Below are positions 26,892 to 36,651 of a stretch of 64,000 nucleotides of DNA, piece by piece. How positions within the stretch are numbered: position 1 is the first letter of the stretch; each line of letters starts with the position of its first letter. Origin of the DNA: an uncultured Ignavibacteria bacterium (GTDB lineage: Bacteria; Bacteroidota; Ignavibacteria; SZUA-365); the NCBI GenBank assembly GCA_913061095.1, contig CAJXVM010000006.1:124001-188000 (forward strand), read 5' to 3'. The notes beneath the pieces were generated by a model. The model saw nothing but the letters and a program-made list of their open reading frames with translations, did not search any database and had not been told where the DNA came from. A program made the position numbers and the translations under genes.

Positions 26892-28838
26892 TTATCCTGT
26901 TCTTCCAAATCGGCGGTCGAGTTCGTCGAGCGAGAGCTTGACGAGAATCGGGCGTCCGTGGGGACACGCGTACGGATTCGAGGTTGCAAACAACTGATCG
27001 AGCAGCACCTGCATCTCGGGCGGCGCGAGCTTGTCTCCGGCCTTGATGGCCGCGCGGCAGCCGTAGGACGCCGCCACCATGTGGCGTACGTCGGTCACAC
27101 CCGAGGTCTGGTATTCCTTGTACTGTTCGAGCATTTCCTCGAGAATGCTTTCTTCCATGCCCGGACGCACGTCCTGTGGCACGGCCTCGACCGTCACGAA
27201 ATTCGGCGCCTCGAGCCGGAGCACGAAGCCGAGATGTTCGAGCTCTTCACGCAACTCGCTCAGCAGCGCGAAGTCGCCCGGTGATACCCGGAACTCATGC
27301 TCGAACAGCAGCTGCTGCGAGAAGGGCGCGGCTTCCTGAAGGGCGGCAAGGCCCTTCTCGTAGAGGATGCGCTCGTGCGCGACATGCTGATCGATGATCA
27401 TGAGGCCCGACTTGATCGGTGTGAAAAGATACTTGTTATGCAGCTGCCAGAGAAACTGCGTGTCAGACACCGGTTTCTCGCTCGGAAGAATGATGGTCCG
27501 GTCACTGCTGCCATCGCTGTGACCGCCGCCTTCCCCGCCGGCATCCTGCTGCCCGCCGTCCTGTCCCGCATCGATGTTCATCGAGCGGAAGAGGTCGTCG
27601 ATCTGCCGGGCGTCCATACGCGAACCGCTGCCCGGACGCTCATCCATCCCCCTGCTGAGCGAGGAGAAAGAATCATAACGTGGCTCGGCCGGCGCTCCCC
27701 CGGTCTCCTGCCGTCCGGAACGCATGCGATCCGCTCCCGGTTCGCTGAATCCCTGCTCCCCCTGCCCCTCCGGATGCCCGGCGTCGGTGGCCCGCTGCTG
27801 CTCGCGAAATTCCACCGATGGCGTGAGATCGAAATGATACAGGCTGCGCCGTACAACGGCGTTGAGAATGGTGTACATGTTGCGCTCGTTGCTGAACTTG
27901 ACCTCCAGCTTGGAGGGGTGCACGTTGACGTCCACCTGGCGGGGATCGACGTTCAGGAAGAGCATGTACATCGGGAATGCACCCTGGTCGAGCATGTGCT
28001 CGTAGGCACTGACCACCGCGTGATTGAGCAGGCGGCTGACGACATAGCGGCCGTTAACAAAGAGGAACTGCTCGCCGCGGGATTTCTTCGCGAAGGCCGG
28101 ACGCCCGACATACCCGGTGATCGTAATCAGATCGGTTTCCTCCTGCACCGGGAGCAGGGATTCGGCCACACGGTCGCCGTACAGGTAGGAGATGCGACCC
28201 GGAAGATCCGCCGGCATCGCGTCATAAATCGTGCTGCCGTCGGAGATGAAGGTCACGCGCACATGCGGATTCGAGAGCACGAAACGCTGCACCGTATCGG
28301 TGATGTGCCGGTATTCCGTCGCGTTGGATTTGAGAAACTGCCGTCGGGCGGGTGTGTTGTAAAAAAGATTGCGCACGCTGATTGATGTACCGACGGGACC
28401 TTCGGTCTTGTCCGGCGGATCGATGCTTCCTCCTTCGATCCGCAGCAGTGTTGCGACTTCCTGATCCGCTGTGCGTGTGCGCAGCTCGACCTTCGCCACC
28501 GAGGAAATCGATGGCAGCGCTTCGCCGCGAAATCCGAAGGTCATGATGCGCTCGAGATCCTCGAGGCTGCGAATTTTGCTCGTGGCGTGGCGCTCGAATG
28601 CCGTGTGCGCGTCTTCTTCAGTCATCCCGCAGCCATCGTCGATAACCTGGATCAGCGTCTTTCCGGCGTTGCCGATGACGACGGTCACGTGTTCGGCGCC
28701 GGCGTCGATGGCATTCTCCATGAGTTCCTTTACCACGGACTCCGGACGCTGCACGACTTCACCCGCCGCAATCTGATTCGCCAGGTGCTGGGGGAGTTTC
28801 TGAATGGATGTCACGTTATCGCCGGGCATGAAAGTCAC
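26892..28838 (-). CDS. mutL: DNA mismatch repair protein MutL with endonuclease motif
   Basis: 648 residues with a GTG start at 28838 that overlaps the preceding stop by 4 bases; an ATG at 28829 is an alternative. The GHL ATPase domain (about 1-340) shows [47 protein letters not shown] and [14 protein letters not shown] glycine- and aspartate-rich linker (about 360-450) precedes the dimerisation domain, where [12 protein letters not shown] (near 475), [12 protein letters not shown] and ACPHGRPI match the metal-dependent nicking site of methyl-independent MutL proteins. So the organism should use MutL nicking rather than MutH. Part of the ftsY-orf-mutL-icmF unit. Confidence 0.96.
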   Translation of the reverse strand: MTFMPGDNVTSIQKLPQHLANQIAAGEVVQRPESVVKELMENAIDAGAEHVTVVIGNAGKTLIQVIDDGCGMTEEDAHTAFERHATSKIRSLEDLERIMTFGFRGEALPSISSVAKVELRTRTADQEVATLLRIEGGSIDPPDKTEGPVGTSISVRNLFYNTPARRQFLKSNATEYRHITDTVQRFVLSNPHVRVTFISDGSTIYDAMPADLPGRISYLYGDRVAESLLPVQEETDLITITGYVGRPAFAKKSRGEQFLFVNGRYVVSRLLNHAVVSAYEHMLDQGAFPMYMLFLNVDPRQVDVNVHPSKLEVKFSNERNMYTILNAVVRRSLYHFDLTPSVEFREQQRATDAGHPEGQGEQGFSEPGADRMRSGRQETGGAPAEPRYDSFSSLSRGMDERPGSGSRMDARQIDDLFRSMNIDAGQDGGQQDAGGEGGGHSDGSSDRTIILPSEKPVSDTQFLWQLHNKYLFTPIKSGLMIIDQHVAHERILYEKGLAALQEAAPFSQQLLFEHEFRVSPGDFALLSELREELEHLGFVLRLEAPNFVTVEAVPQDVRPGMEESILEEMLEQYKEYQTSGVTDVRHMVAASYGCRAAIKAGDKLAPPEMQVLLDQLFATSNPYACPHGRPILVKLSLDELDRRFGRTG

Positions 28839-29029
28839 TGCAGATAGCTGTACAACAGGTACACGAGAATGAACATGATGATAAGAATGATGAACGGTCT
28901 GTGGCCTTTGCGGCGCGGAGGACGCTCGAAACGGAAGCGCCGACGTCGGCGCTCGGCTTCATCCTTGCTTGGATCATAGTACCGCGGCGTATATTCGAAC
29001 CGCCGGTTCTGCGGCTTGCGCATGAACAT
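28835..29029 (-). CDS. Small basic single-pass membrane protein between ftsY and mutL
   Basis: 64 residues from the ATG at 29029, which has an excellent AGGAGG site 7 bases upstream, 17 bases after the ftsY stop. An N-terminal Arg-rich cytosolic part (FEYTPRYYDPSKDEAERRRRR, RPPRRKGHRP) is followed by one C-terminal hydrophobic helix ([19 protein letters not shown]), giving a tail-anchored-like topology. Stop overlaps the mutL start by 4 bases, so it is translated between two housekeeping genes and is very likely real. The positive cytosolic segment next to ftsY could bind ribosomes or RNA, which is speculation. No named family recognised. Confidence 0.75.
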   Translation of the reverse strand: MFMRKPQNRRFEYTPRYYDPSKDEAERRRRRFRFERPPRRKGHRPFIILIIMFILVYLLYSYLQ

Positions 29030-29045
29030 GATGCGTCCTCCTGCA

Positions 29046-30041
29046 TCAGCTTTCGGGAACATCTTCTTCAACCGTGATCTCGTCGTCCGTGCGAAGGCTG
29101 CCGAACAGCGCCTGCACGAACGCATCCTCATCGAACACCTGAAGATCGTCGATCTTCTCGCCAACACCAATGTACTTCACGGGAATGGACATCTCACTGC
29201 TGATCCCGATCACCACGCCGCCCTTGGCAGTGCCGTCGAGTTTGGTGACGGCCATCCCCGTTACACCCACCGCATCGGTGAAGATCTTTGCCTGCTGAAT
29301 GGCATTCTGTCCCGTTGTCGCGTCGAGTACGAGCAGCACTTCATGCGGTGCGTCGGGCATAAGCTTCGCCATCACGCGCTTGATTTTCTTGAGCTCTTCC
29401 ATCAGGTTCGACTTCGTATGCAGGCGTCCCGCCGTGTCAACGATCACGACGTCCGACTTGCGCGAGAGTGCCGACTGCAGCGTATCGAAGGCGACGGCTG
29501 CGGGATCGGAGCCATGTTTCTGCTGAATGATGTCGACGCCCGCGCGCTGCGCCCAGACCTCCAGCTGCTCGTTTGCGGCGGCGCGGAAGGTGTCGGCTGC
29601 TCCGATGATGACACTCTTTCCCGCGGTGCGGTAATTGTATGCCAGCTTGCCGATGGTCGTGGTCTTCCCCACACCGTTGACGCCGACGACCATGATGACA
29701 TAGGGCGACACATCTTTCGGGATCTCGATGGCGACACCGTCGGTCTCGATTTCGTGTCCCTGGAACAGTGCCGAGATTTCATCGCGCAGCAGACGATGCA
29801 GTTCGGAGGCATCCTCGTAGCGCTCGCGCCGCACGCGCTCGCGGAGGTTGTCGATGATACGCGAAGTGGTGGCGACGCCGACATCACCGAGAATCAGCAC
29901 CTCTTCGATTTCATCGAGCAGTTCATCGTCGATTTTCCGCTTTGCCTTGATAACGCGCGTTACTTTCCCCATGACGGATTCGCGCGTTTTTGTCAGGCCT
30001 TCCTTGAGGCGGGAGAACTTCAGCTTGTCGAGAAAACCCAT
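29046..30041 (-). CDS. ftsY: Signal recognition particle receptor FtsY
   Basis: 331 residues. FtsY is the SRP receptor GTPase that brings ribosome-nascent-chain complexes to the translocon. The protein has the short N domain (about 1-110), the G domain with P-loop [26 protein letters not shown] (the insertion box), [29 protein letters not shown] and the closing [18 protein letters not shown]. It lacks the long acidic A domain of E. coli FtsY, as in most non-enteric bacteria. First gene of the minus-strand unit continuing into the small membrane protein, mutL and icmF. Confidence 0.97.
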   Translation of the reverse strand: MGFLDKLKFSRLKEGLTKTRESVMGKVTRVIKAKRKIDDELLDEIEEVLILGDVGVATTSRIIDNLRERVRRERYEDASELHRLLRDEISALFQGHEIETDGVAIEIPKDVSPYVIMVVGVNGVGKTTTIGKLAYNYRTAGKSVIIGAADTFRAAANEQLEVWAQRAGVDIIQQKHGSDPAAVAFDTLQSALSRKSDVVIVDTAGRLHTKSNLMEELKKIKRVMAKLMPDAPHEVLLVLDATTGQNAIQQAKIFTDAVGVTGMAVTKLDGTAKGGVVIGISSEMSIPVKYIGVGEKIDDLQVFDEDAFVQALFGSLRTDDEITVEEDVPES

Positions 30042-30129
30042 AGTGTTCGTGTTCCAGGTCGATGATTGATGAATGAATCAGCGGAACATCACTGTCCGCC
30101 TGTTTGTGAGATGCGTCCGCGGACGGAAA

Positions 30130-30147
30130 GGATCGCAGCAGCGATCC
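30130..30147 (-). terminator. Weak candidate terminator after pgsA
   Basis: A 7-base inverted repeat GGATCGC/GCGATCC with a 4-base loop is followed on the minus strand only by TTTCC, 18 bases past the pgsA stop. It lies in the 123-base gap before ftsY, where little else is visible. Confidence 0.3.
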
Positions 30148-30164
30148 CGCAGAACGCTCCGCGG

Positions 30165-30755
30165 TCACGCGCGCTTTTTTCCGTGCGCCCGCAGCAGTTT
30201 GACATAGCGCTCGCCGTACATGTAGAGCGAGGCGACGATGAGTCCGAGACTGATCAGCATCAGCATGGTGAAGAGCGTGTCTCGCCCACCGTCACTGAAA
30301 ATGGCCGCCATCAGCACCAGCCCGATGGAGACCACCGTTGCCTTGCCCAGCATGTTGCTCTGCACGGTAATGCCCGTGCGGCTGCGCAGATGCAGTCCGC
30401 CGAACAAAATGATCACATCGCGCGCCACGACGACGAGGACGAACCACAACGGCAGCAGGTGTTCCGCGACCATTATGACCACCGCGACGATGATGAAGAT
30501 CTTGTCGGCGAGCGGATCGATGATGCGACCAAGTTTCGATTCACCTTCGAATGTCCGTGCGATCCAGCCATCGAGCAGATCCGTTGCGTAGGCGATCAGG
30601 GCGATCGCGCCGAGCAGGAGCTGGTTTTGATGCACATCCTGAAGGAGCAGCGCAAATGGAATCACGAGAAGCACACGCAGGAAGCTGAGCATGTTCGAGG
30701 GCGTCCAGATGCGGTCCGGGAGCTGTGCCTTCGATGAAGCCTTCTTTTTTGCCAT
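30165..30755 (-). CDS. pgsA: CDP-alcohol phosphatidyltransferase (probable phosphatidylglycerophosphate synthase)
   Basis: 196 residues, about four or five membrane helices. The family catalytic motif D-x2-D-G-x2-A-R-x8-G-x3-D-x3-D is complete as DLLDGWIARTFEGESKLGRIIDPLADK with all aspartates (written here across 27 residues in the protein at about 59-85; key residues are D59, D62, G63, A66, R67, G76, D80 and D84 by approximate count). Such enzymes condense CDP-diacylglycerol with glycerol-3-phosphate. It follows the subtilase gene by only 6 bases. Assignment to PgsA rather than another CDP-alcohol transferase rests on length and motif context. Confidence 0.85.
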   Translation of the reverse strand: MAKKKASSKAQLPDRIWTPSNMLSFLRVLLVIPFALLLQDVHQNQLLLGAIALIAYATDLLDGWIARTFEGESKLGRIIDPLADKIFIIVAVVIMVAEHLLPLWFVLVVVARDVIILFGGLHLRSRTGITVQSNMLGKATVVSIGLVLMAAIFSDGGRDTLFTMLMLISLGLIVASLYMYGERYVKLLRAHGKKRA

Positions 30756-30761
30756 GATGGT

Positions 30762-33700
30762 TTACCGAATGATTGCGAATTTTCCGATCACTGCCTCGAC
30801 GTCGCGTCCCTCCGCGTCGGTACCGCTTGCACGATATACGTAGACGCCCGCCGGCACGCGCTGCCCTTTCCTGTCACGCAGATCCCAGGGGGTACCGCCG
30901 TTGCCGTCCTTCTCCTCCACCTCGGCGACGAACAGCCCTGAAAGCGTGTAGATGCGGATCGTGGCGCGCGGGGTGAGATTGGCAAAGGTGATAAAATCCT
31001 GTGCGTGCTCGGGCTTGAGCGGACTCGGATACACGAACACGTCATCGAGCGTCTGGCGGTTGAGAATGACCCCGGCCGTGCTTCCGGGACCGTCGCCGAT
31101 GATGGCTCCGGATTCGCAGCGCACCCCGCGTACCTGCAGCACGTACTCCTGTCCGAGCGCACCCACCGGCGTGTCGTCGGTGATGAAGATGCTGACGCGG
31201 CGCGGCTCCTCGCTGTCGGGACGCGCCTCGGCCACCGTGCCGGCGGGCAGAAAGGTGTAGTTGGCGGCCGTTCCGGCGCTGGCGGCCTCCACAGCCGCAC
31301 TGAACCAGACATCGAACCGCCGCGGCGGGATATATTCAACGCGTTCGATGTAACATTCGTTGATGACCGGCGCGCGCACTTCGACCGGACCGTAACTGCG
31401 CCGGGCAAACGGGATTCCTTCGCCGTCGCGCAGTCCCTCAACCGTGAGTCCGTAATCCCCGTCCTCCAGCGTCCCGAAAGAGAGCAGCAGCGTTCGTTCA
31501 TCGAGCAGGGCAACACTTTCCGGCTCACGCTGACTCTCCAGAAGGAACGATCGCTTCCCGGGTATCCGGGTGCCCATGTCCTGCGAGACAAAGACACGGA
31601 ACTGCGCTTCCTGGGCATACGCGATACTGTCGACAACCGGCTCCGCATGGGGACGAAGCACGCGCGTGAACACGAGCGGGCTCTCCGCAGGCGTCCGTGT
31701 CGTATCGCGAGAACTGACCGCGTACTGATAGCGCCTGCCGGGCTCCAGCGAAGGATCGGACAGCGAGATCGATGCCGCGAAGCTGCCCATCAATTCGAGC
31801 GGACCACCGTCCACCGCGCGATAAAGGCGATACTCCGGCGACGGCGCGCCAATGCTCCATTCGAGCTGCACCGTCTCCGCATCCCGGTATTCGACGGAAA
31901 TCGCGCGCGGCGGTTCGGGACCGGTGTACGGGAGATCACGTTCGAAGAACACGATGCTGTCGGGCGTGGCGACGGCGAGTTCCGGGATGCCGTTACCGTC
32001 GAAGTCAGCGATGACAGTCGCATCGGTGTTGACCAGCGGATACTGCCAGATGGTGCCGAATTCCTGTTGTCCGGCATCATAATCGATGACATACAGCTCC
32101 GGGAAGGATGTGATCACCAGCTCGTCAGCCGCGTCGCCATCGAGATTGCCCGCGGCGATGCTGTTTTGAATGCGCGTGAACGATCCGTACTGGGCGCTTT
32201 CGGTCACGCCGTGAAACTGCATACTCCAGAGCACCTCGAGTTCGTTGCGTGCATCAAGCTGAAATATCCCGAAATACCAGAACGGCACGACGTCGTCAGA
32301 CAGCGTGCGGAAGCCGAGTGCGAACTCATCCCGCCCGTCCCCGTCGAAATCACCCGAAGCGACGAACTCGCTCCCGAGTGTAAACGCATTCTCCGTGCCC
32401 CAGATGAAATCGTACGTCCCGTTCGGCTGATGCTCGCCGATGAAGAAGTCGCCGTCGCCATCGCCGAGCAGAATGTCGGGACGGCCGTTGGCGTTGAAAT
32501 CACCGAAGGCGGCCCGCGGAGCGCTGAAGGTGTTCCGCGGTCCGTTGTCGACACCCGTGGAATTGACGAGGCGCGCTTCCTCCACCATGTCGCTGCCATT
32601 CCAAGAGAACACACCGAAGGTGGAATCATCGATCACCGCGAGCACCTCGCGTTTGCCGTCACCGTCCACGTCGTGGATGTCGACGGACCAGAAATCGCCG
32701 TCGACGGTGTCGGACCAGATTTTCTCTTCGGGAAATCCTCCCGCTCGCCCTCTGTAGAGAAATCCATTCCGCACGAAGGATGTCAGCAACTCGGGCGCGC
32801 CATCCCCGTCGAGATCGCCCGAACCCCGCGGGAACTCCTGTCCCTGCTTTCCCTCATCCACGCGGATGAAGCCGTTTCCGTTGAACTCCCAGGCGTTGAA
32901 GGCGTTGTCGTCTTCGAGACTGTTGGCCAGAAGTTCCGGCCGACCGTTGCCGTTGAGATCCGGCGTCCCGCGGGCGAGGCGGCTCAGCGGCAGACCGTAT
33001 GGTTTGATGCTGAAGCCGAAAGCGCTCACCGGTGATGGGATGCTGATCGTGAAATTGCTACCGTCGGTTTCGCGGGCGACGGACTCAAGCCCCACGGCAT
33101 TCTCCGCACTGATATAGAATTCATAGCCGCGTCCCGTGCGGAAATATTTCGGTCCCATGTAGATGTGATGGGACGTACCGATGAACAGATTGTTCTCCGT
33201 CTCCCCCTCCGCCGACACCCAGCGCCAGGGCGCCGAAGAACCCTCCTCGCGATACCACACCTTGCCCAGTGTAGGTTCGTCCGTCGTGAATCCAACGGCG
33301 ATCCCGTACGCGGCACCTTCCAGCGCTGGCACAAGCGCCGCGCCGAGAATACGCGGCGGCGTGCGGTCGATATGCAGCACGACACGGTCGTCGATCGACG
33401 TGCCGCGATTGCTTTCGGCGGCGAGTCGGAGCGTATAAGTTGTGTCGGGGAGATCCATGATATCCCACACGGCCAGCGTATCCGCCACGGCCTGCGCGGC
33501 CACGAATCCGGTGATATCCCGCCAGCTGCGGGGATTCTCACCGATGCCGTACTGCAGGCGGAACCCGTTCATCACCGGCGATGCCGCCGTTCCGGTCACC
33601 ACGATGCGCTCGGCGTTGGTGGCGAAATCCGTGCGCGGAGCGGTAATGCGCACCACGGAGGGATTGTCGAGGCGGACGGACCGGTCGACGCGCAGCAGTC

Positions 33701-35111
33701 CGGCGCCGTAGCGGTCATCCCATCCCTGCGTTCCGAGATCCTCCGCGCCGGCGAGCAGGATGCCGCGGACATCTTCTGGCGTGAAATCGGGATGGCGCGA
33801 GAGGATCAGTGCCGCGGCTCCTGCCACAAACGGTGCAGCCGCCGACGTGCCGTAGAAGCGCGTGTAGCGTCCCTCGGTGTCGGTCGTGAGGATATCGGCG
33901 CCGGGTGCGGCCAGATCGATGGTGGGACCGAAATTGGAAAAACCGGCGAGGATGTCATTGGACGCCGTGGCACTCACGGAAATCGTTTCATCGTACGCGC
34001 TGGGATAGTGCAGGCGCGAGGACTGCGAATTTCCTGCGGAAGTCACGAGCACGACGCCGCGGGCATACGCATAGCGGATGACATCGCGCAGCACACGCGA
34101 ATAGACGACGTCGCCGAAGCTCATGTTCACCACGCGCACCCCCTGAGAAACGGCATAGGCCAGGGCGCGGGCGACATCGCTCTCCGCGCCGACACCGCGC
34201 GCGTCGAAGGCGCGCAATGTCATGATGCGGCAGTCCGGTGCGACACCCGCAATACCTGCGTCGTTATCGGTCGCCGCTCCGAGGATGCCGGCAACGCTGC
34301 TGCCGTGTCCCATTTCATCGTACGGGACAGGATCCTGCTCGAAGTAGTCGCCGCCAGCCGCGTTGCTGACCTGTGGCTGATCCACGAAGTCGTATCCCAC
34401 CACGTCGTCAACGAAGCCGTTGCCGTCGTCATCGATGCCGTCGAGATCGCCCGCGAGGCCGCCGCGCATTTCATCCGACGGCCACGGCTGAAAATATCCG
34501 TCGCCGTTGCGGTCTTCAGCGGCGTTAATCCAGTGCTGGCTGCGCAGGTCCTCGTGATCGAAATCAATGCCGGTATCGATCACACCGATGATCACATCCG
34601 TGGAACCACGGGTGATATCCCACGATTCCTCCATGCCGATACGCCGCGTTCCCCACTGTTCGCTCCATGCGGAATCATTCGGCACGAAATGCAGACGCAG
34701 ATAACGCTCGCGCCATACCGCCGTGACGCCGGGCAGTGCCGCCAGTTCTCCGGTCACGCGATCCGCGTCGCTCTCCGCGGCTGGTGTGAGCAGGAGCGTA
34801 CGCGAGAGCGGCATCTCCTGAGAGGCTGCGGCTTTTGCGAACATGCCCGACGCAGCATGCAGGGATTGCACGTATGCGATACCCAGCCGGTCGAAGGCCG
34901 ACTGCAGCGCGGAATCGGGCATCCGCATCCCCCGGCTGTCGACCGTCGCACTTACGTCGCCGGACATCTGCAGCAGAATGCGGCCGGTATACTCGGGCTG
35001 TTCCGCCGATGCTGACCGGGATGCAGGCGACTGCGCATTGAGCGATGTCGCCAGGAGCAGAGCGGAGCAGGCGAGCGTCAGGGTCCATATGGCTCTGTGA
35101 ATTCGGAGCAT
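30762..35111 (-). CDS. T9SS-secreted subtilisin-like serine protease with FG-GAP repeats
   Basis: 1449 residues. A signal peptide (cleavage after about residue 26) precedes a fervidolysin-like propeptide and an S8 protease domain (about 165-480) with a complete triad: Asp179 (VIDTGIDFDHEDL), His269 (MGHGSSVAG), Asn361 in the oxyanion hole (SAGNSQ) and Ser423 (GTSAAAPFVAG). An acidic DxDG-rich insert lies between Asp and His. The middle third holds FG-GAP/VCBS-type repeats (for example DLNGNGRPELLANS, GDLDGDGAPELL, GDFNANGRPDILLGDGDGD), likely calcium-binding beta-propeller blades. Fibronectin/Ig-like parts follow, and a T9SS sorting domain (YPSPLKPEHAQ ... GVYVYRASG) ends it. Start overlaps the purF stop by one base (TGATG), an odd partner for a housekeeping gene. 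Confidence 0.92.
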   Translation of the reverse strand: MLRIHRAIWTLTLACSALLLATSLNAQSPASRSASAEQPEYTGRILLQMSGDVSATVDSRGMRMPDSALQSAFDRLGIAYVQSLHAASGMFAKAAASQEMPLSRTLLLTPAAESDADRVTGELAALPGVTAVWRERYLRLHFVPNDSAWSEQWGTRRIGMEESWDITRGSTDVIIGVIDTGIDFDHEDLRSQHWINAAEDRNGDGYFQPWPSDEMRGGLAGDLDGIDDDGNGFVDDVVGYDFVDQPQVSNAAGGDYFEQDPVPYDEMGHGSSVAGILGAATDNDAGIAGVAPDCRIMTLRAFDARGVGAESDVARALAYAVSQGVRVVNMSFGDVVYSRVLRDVIRYAYARGVVLVTSAGNSQSSRLHYPSAYDETISVSATASNDILAGFSNFGPTIDLAAPGADILTTDTEGRYTRFYGTSAAAPFVAGAAALILSRHPDFTPEDVRGILLAGAEDLGTQGWDDRYGAGLLRVDRSVRLDNPSVVRITAPRTDFATNAERIVVTGTAASPVMNGFRLQYGIGENPRSWRDITGFVAAQAVADTLAVWDIMDLPDTTYTLRLAAESNRGTSIDDRVVLHIDRTPPRILGAALVPALEGAAYGIAVGFTTDEPTLGKVWYREEGSSAPWRWVSAEGETENNLFIGTSHHIYMGPKYFRTGRGYEFYISAENAVGLESVARETDGSNFTISIPSPVSAFGFSIKPYGLPLSRLARGTPDLNGNGRPELLANSLEDDNAFNAWEFNGNGFIRVDEGKQGQEFPRGSGDLDGDGAPELLTSFVRNGFLYRGRAGGFPEEKIWSDTVDGDFWSVDIHDVDGDGKREVLAVIDDSTFGVFSWNGSDMVEEARLVNSTGVDNGPRNTFSAPRAAFGDFNANGRPDILLGDGDGDFFIGEHQPNGTYDFIWGTENAFTLGSEFVASGDFDGDGRDEFALGFRTLSDDVVPFWYFGIFQLDARNELEVLWSMQFHGVTESAQYGSFTRIQNSIAAGNLDGDAADELVITSFPELYVIDYDAGQQEFGTIWQYPLVNTDATVIADFDGNGIPELAVATPDSIVFFERDLPYTGPEPPRAISVEYRDAETVQLEWSIGAPSPEYRLYRAVDGGPLELMGSFAASISLSDPSLEPGRRYQYAVSSRDTTRTPAESPLVFTRVLRPHAEPVVDSIAYAQEAQFRVFVSQDMGTRIPGKRSFLLESQREPESVALLDERTLLLSFGTLEDGDYGLTVEGLRDGEGIPFARRSYGPVEVRAPVINECYIERVEYIPPRRFDVWFSAAVEAASAGTAANYTFLPAGTVAEARPDSEEPRRVSIFITDDTPVGALGQEYVLQVRGVRCESGAIIGDGPGSTAGVILNRQTLDDVFVYPSPLKPEHAQDFITFANLTPRATIRIYTLSGLFVAEVEEKDGNGGTPWDLRDRKGQRVPAGVYVYRASGTDAEGRDVEAVIGKFAIIR

Positions 35112-36616
35112 CAGGTCTCGTGTTCATCCTTGCGCATGTTTTCCTCCACGGGCACGGGATACTTCCCGGTGAAACATCCGGTGCAGTACCCACGTTTGCC
35201 CTCATGACTGACGGTACTGAGCAGTTTATCCACCGAAAGATAGGCCAGCGTATCGGCGCCGATTTCCTCGCGGATTTTCTCCACGTCACCACCGTTCTGA
35301 TGCGCGATGAGCGCTTCGCGGTCGGGGAAATCCATGCCGTAGGGACAGCCGCTGACGATGGGCGGCGAACTGATGCGCACGTGGATTTCGCGCGGATTCG
35401 CCTCCCGGATGAGATTGATCAGCAAACGACTCGTCGTGCCGCGCACGATGGAGTCGTCGATGATCACAACCTTTCGTCCTTCGATCACGCCCTTGACCGT
35501 GTTGAATTTCATGCGGACCTTCACCTCACGCTTTTCCTGTCCGGGCTGGATGAAGGTGCGTCCGATGTAGTGATTCCGGATGAGACCGATTTCGTAGCGC
35601 GCGTCGATTCCCTGCTTGACGCTGCTGCGCACAAAACCCACCGCCGCGGTGTTGGAGCTGTCGGGCACCGACATGATGAATACCGGGTCGTCCTCGTCGC
35701 CCTGCACGGGACTTTCCTCCGCCAGGGCCTTCCCGAGACGGCGGCGGATCTTGTCGACGTTCTCTTCGAAAATGCGCGAGTCGGGCCGCGAGAAATAGAT
35801 GTATTCGAAAATGCAGTGGTGGTACTGCTCGGGCTGATGCGTCAACCAGCGCTGTACCGGCTCGCCGTTGCGATCCATGCGGCGGTCGAAGAACAGCACT
35901 TCGCCGGGAGCGACGTCGCGCACGTATTCCGCCTGCATGATATCGAGCGCGCAGGTCTCGGAGGCTACCACCCAGGCGTCGCCCCGGCGGCCGAGACACA
36001 GCGGCCGGAACCCGTGCGGATCCCGCGCGGCGATCAGCGTGTCACCGTGCATCATGACGAGCGAATACGCACCGCGCACGCTATTGAGGGCATCCATGAT
36101 GCGGTCCTCGGGTGTGCTGGCTTTGCTGCGGGCGGTCAGATGCAGGAAGACCTCGGTATCGGTCGACGTCTGGAAAATCGTCCCTTCATCCTGCAACTCC
36201 CTGCGAAGCGACCGGGTGTTGGTAAGATTTCCGTTGTGTGCCACGGCCAGCTGTCCGTCACGGTAATTGACCATGAACGGCTGAATATTCTCAAGATTGT
36301 CGGATCCCGTGGTGGAATAACGGTTGTGCCCGATAGCGACATCCCCGGTGAGCAGATCGGTGAGGATTTCCTGGTCGGAGAATACTTCGGTGACGAGACC
36401 CGGTCCCTTGTAGATTCGCAGCTTGGACGCGGCGTGCGTTTCGGAAGCGCTTGTGCAGGAAACGATGCCCGTGGCTTCCTGTCCGCGATGCTGCAGGGCG
36501 TGCAGTCCGTAATACGTGAGTGTCGAAGCGGCGGTATCGCCGTAGACACCGACGAGGGCGCAGTTGGATCGCGGCTTGTCGATTTCTTCGAACGGGGGAT
36601 GTGTGGAGTTGATCAT
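35111..36616 (-). CDS. purF: Amidophosphoribosyltransferase
   Basis: 501 residues from the ATG at 36616; a GTG 9 bases earlier is also possible. PurF makes phosphoribosylamine from PRPP and glutamine, the first step of purine synthesis. After an 18-residue propeptide the class II glutamine amidotransferase begins at the catalytic cysteine in KPRSNCALVGVYGD, as in Bacillus-type PurF. The PRPP site is VVIIDDSIVRGTTSRLLI. The C-terminal GYCTGCFTGKYP supplies cysteines of the [4Fe-4S] cluster found in the oxygen-sensitive Bacillus class. One-base overlap with the protease gene downstream. Confidence 0.97.
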   Translation of the reverse strand: MINSTHPPFEEIDKPRSNCALVGVYGDTAASTLTYYGLHALQHRGQEATGIVSCTSASETHAASKLRIYKGPGLVTEVFSDQEILTDLLTGDVAIGHNRYSTTGSDNLENIQPFMVNYRDGQLAVAHNGNLTNTRSLRRELQDEGTIFQTSTDTEVFLHLTARSKASTPEDRIMDALNSVRGAYSLVMMHGDTLIAARDPHGFRPLCLGRRGDAWVVASETCALDIMQAEYVRDVAPGEVLFFDRRMDRNGEPVQRWLTHQPEQYHHCIFEYIYFSRPDSRIFEENVDKIRRRLGKALAEESPVQGDEDDPVFIMSVPDSSNTAAVGFVRSSVKQGIDARYEIGLIRNHYIGRTFIQPGQEKREVKVRMKFNTVKGVIEGRKVVIIDDSIVRGTTSRLLINLIREANPREIHVRISSPPIVSGCPYGMDFPDREALIAHQNGGDVEKIREEIGADTLAYLSVDKLLSTVSHEGKRGYCTGCFTGKYPVPVEENMRKDEHET

Positions 36617-36651
36617 GCGATACACTGTTGATGATATGCGGCACGGCCGTT

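Noticed and set aside
30114-30125. Perfect palindrome CGTCCGCGGACG
   Set aside because: Short and GC-only, expected by chance in this DNA; no neighbouring regulator or repeat.
31005-33035. 676-residue open frame on the plus strand
   Set aside because: It lies antisense within the FG-GAP part of the subtilase; composition is that of a reverse frame in GC-rich DNA and no domain is seen.
33165-35015. 616-residue plus-strand open frame
   Set aside because: Antisense to the protease domain of the subtilase, whose catalytic triad is complete.
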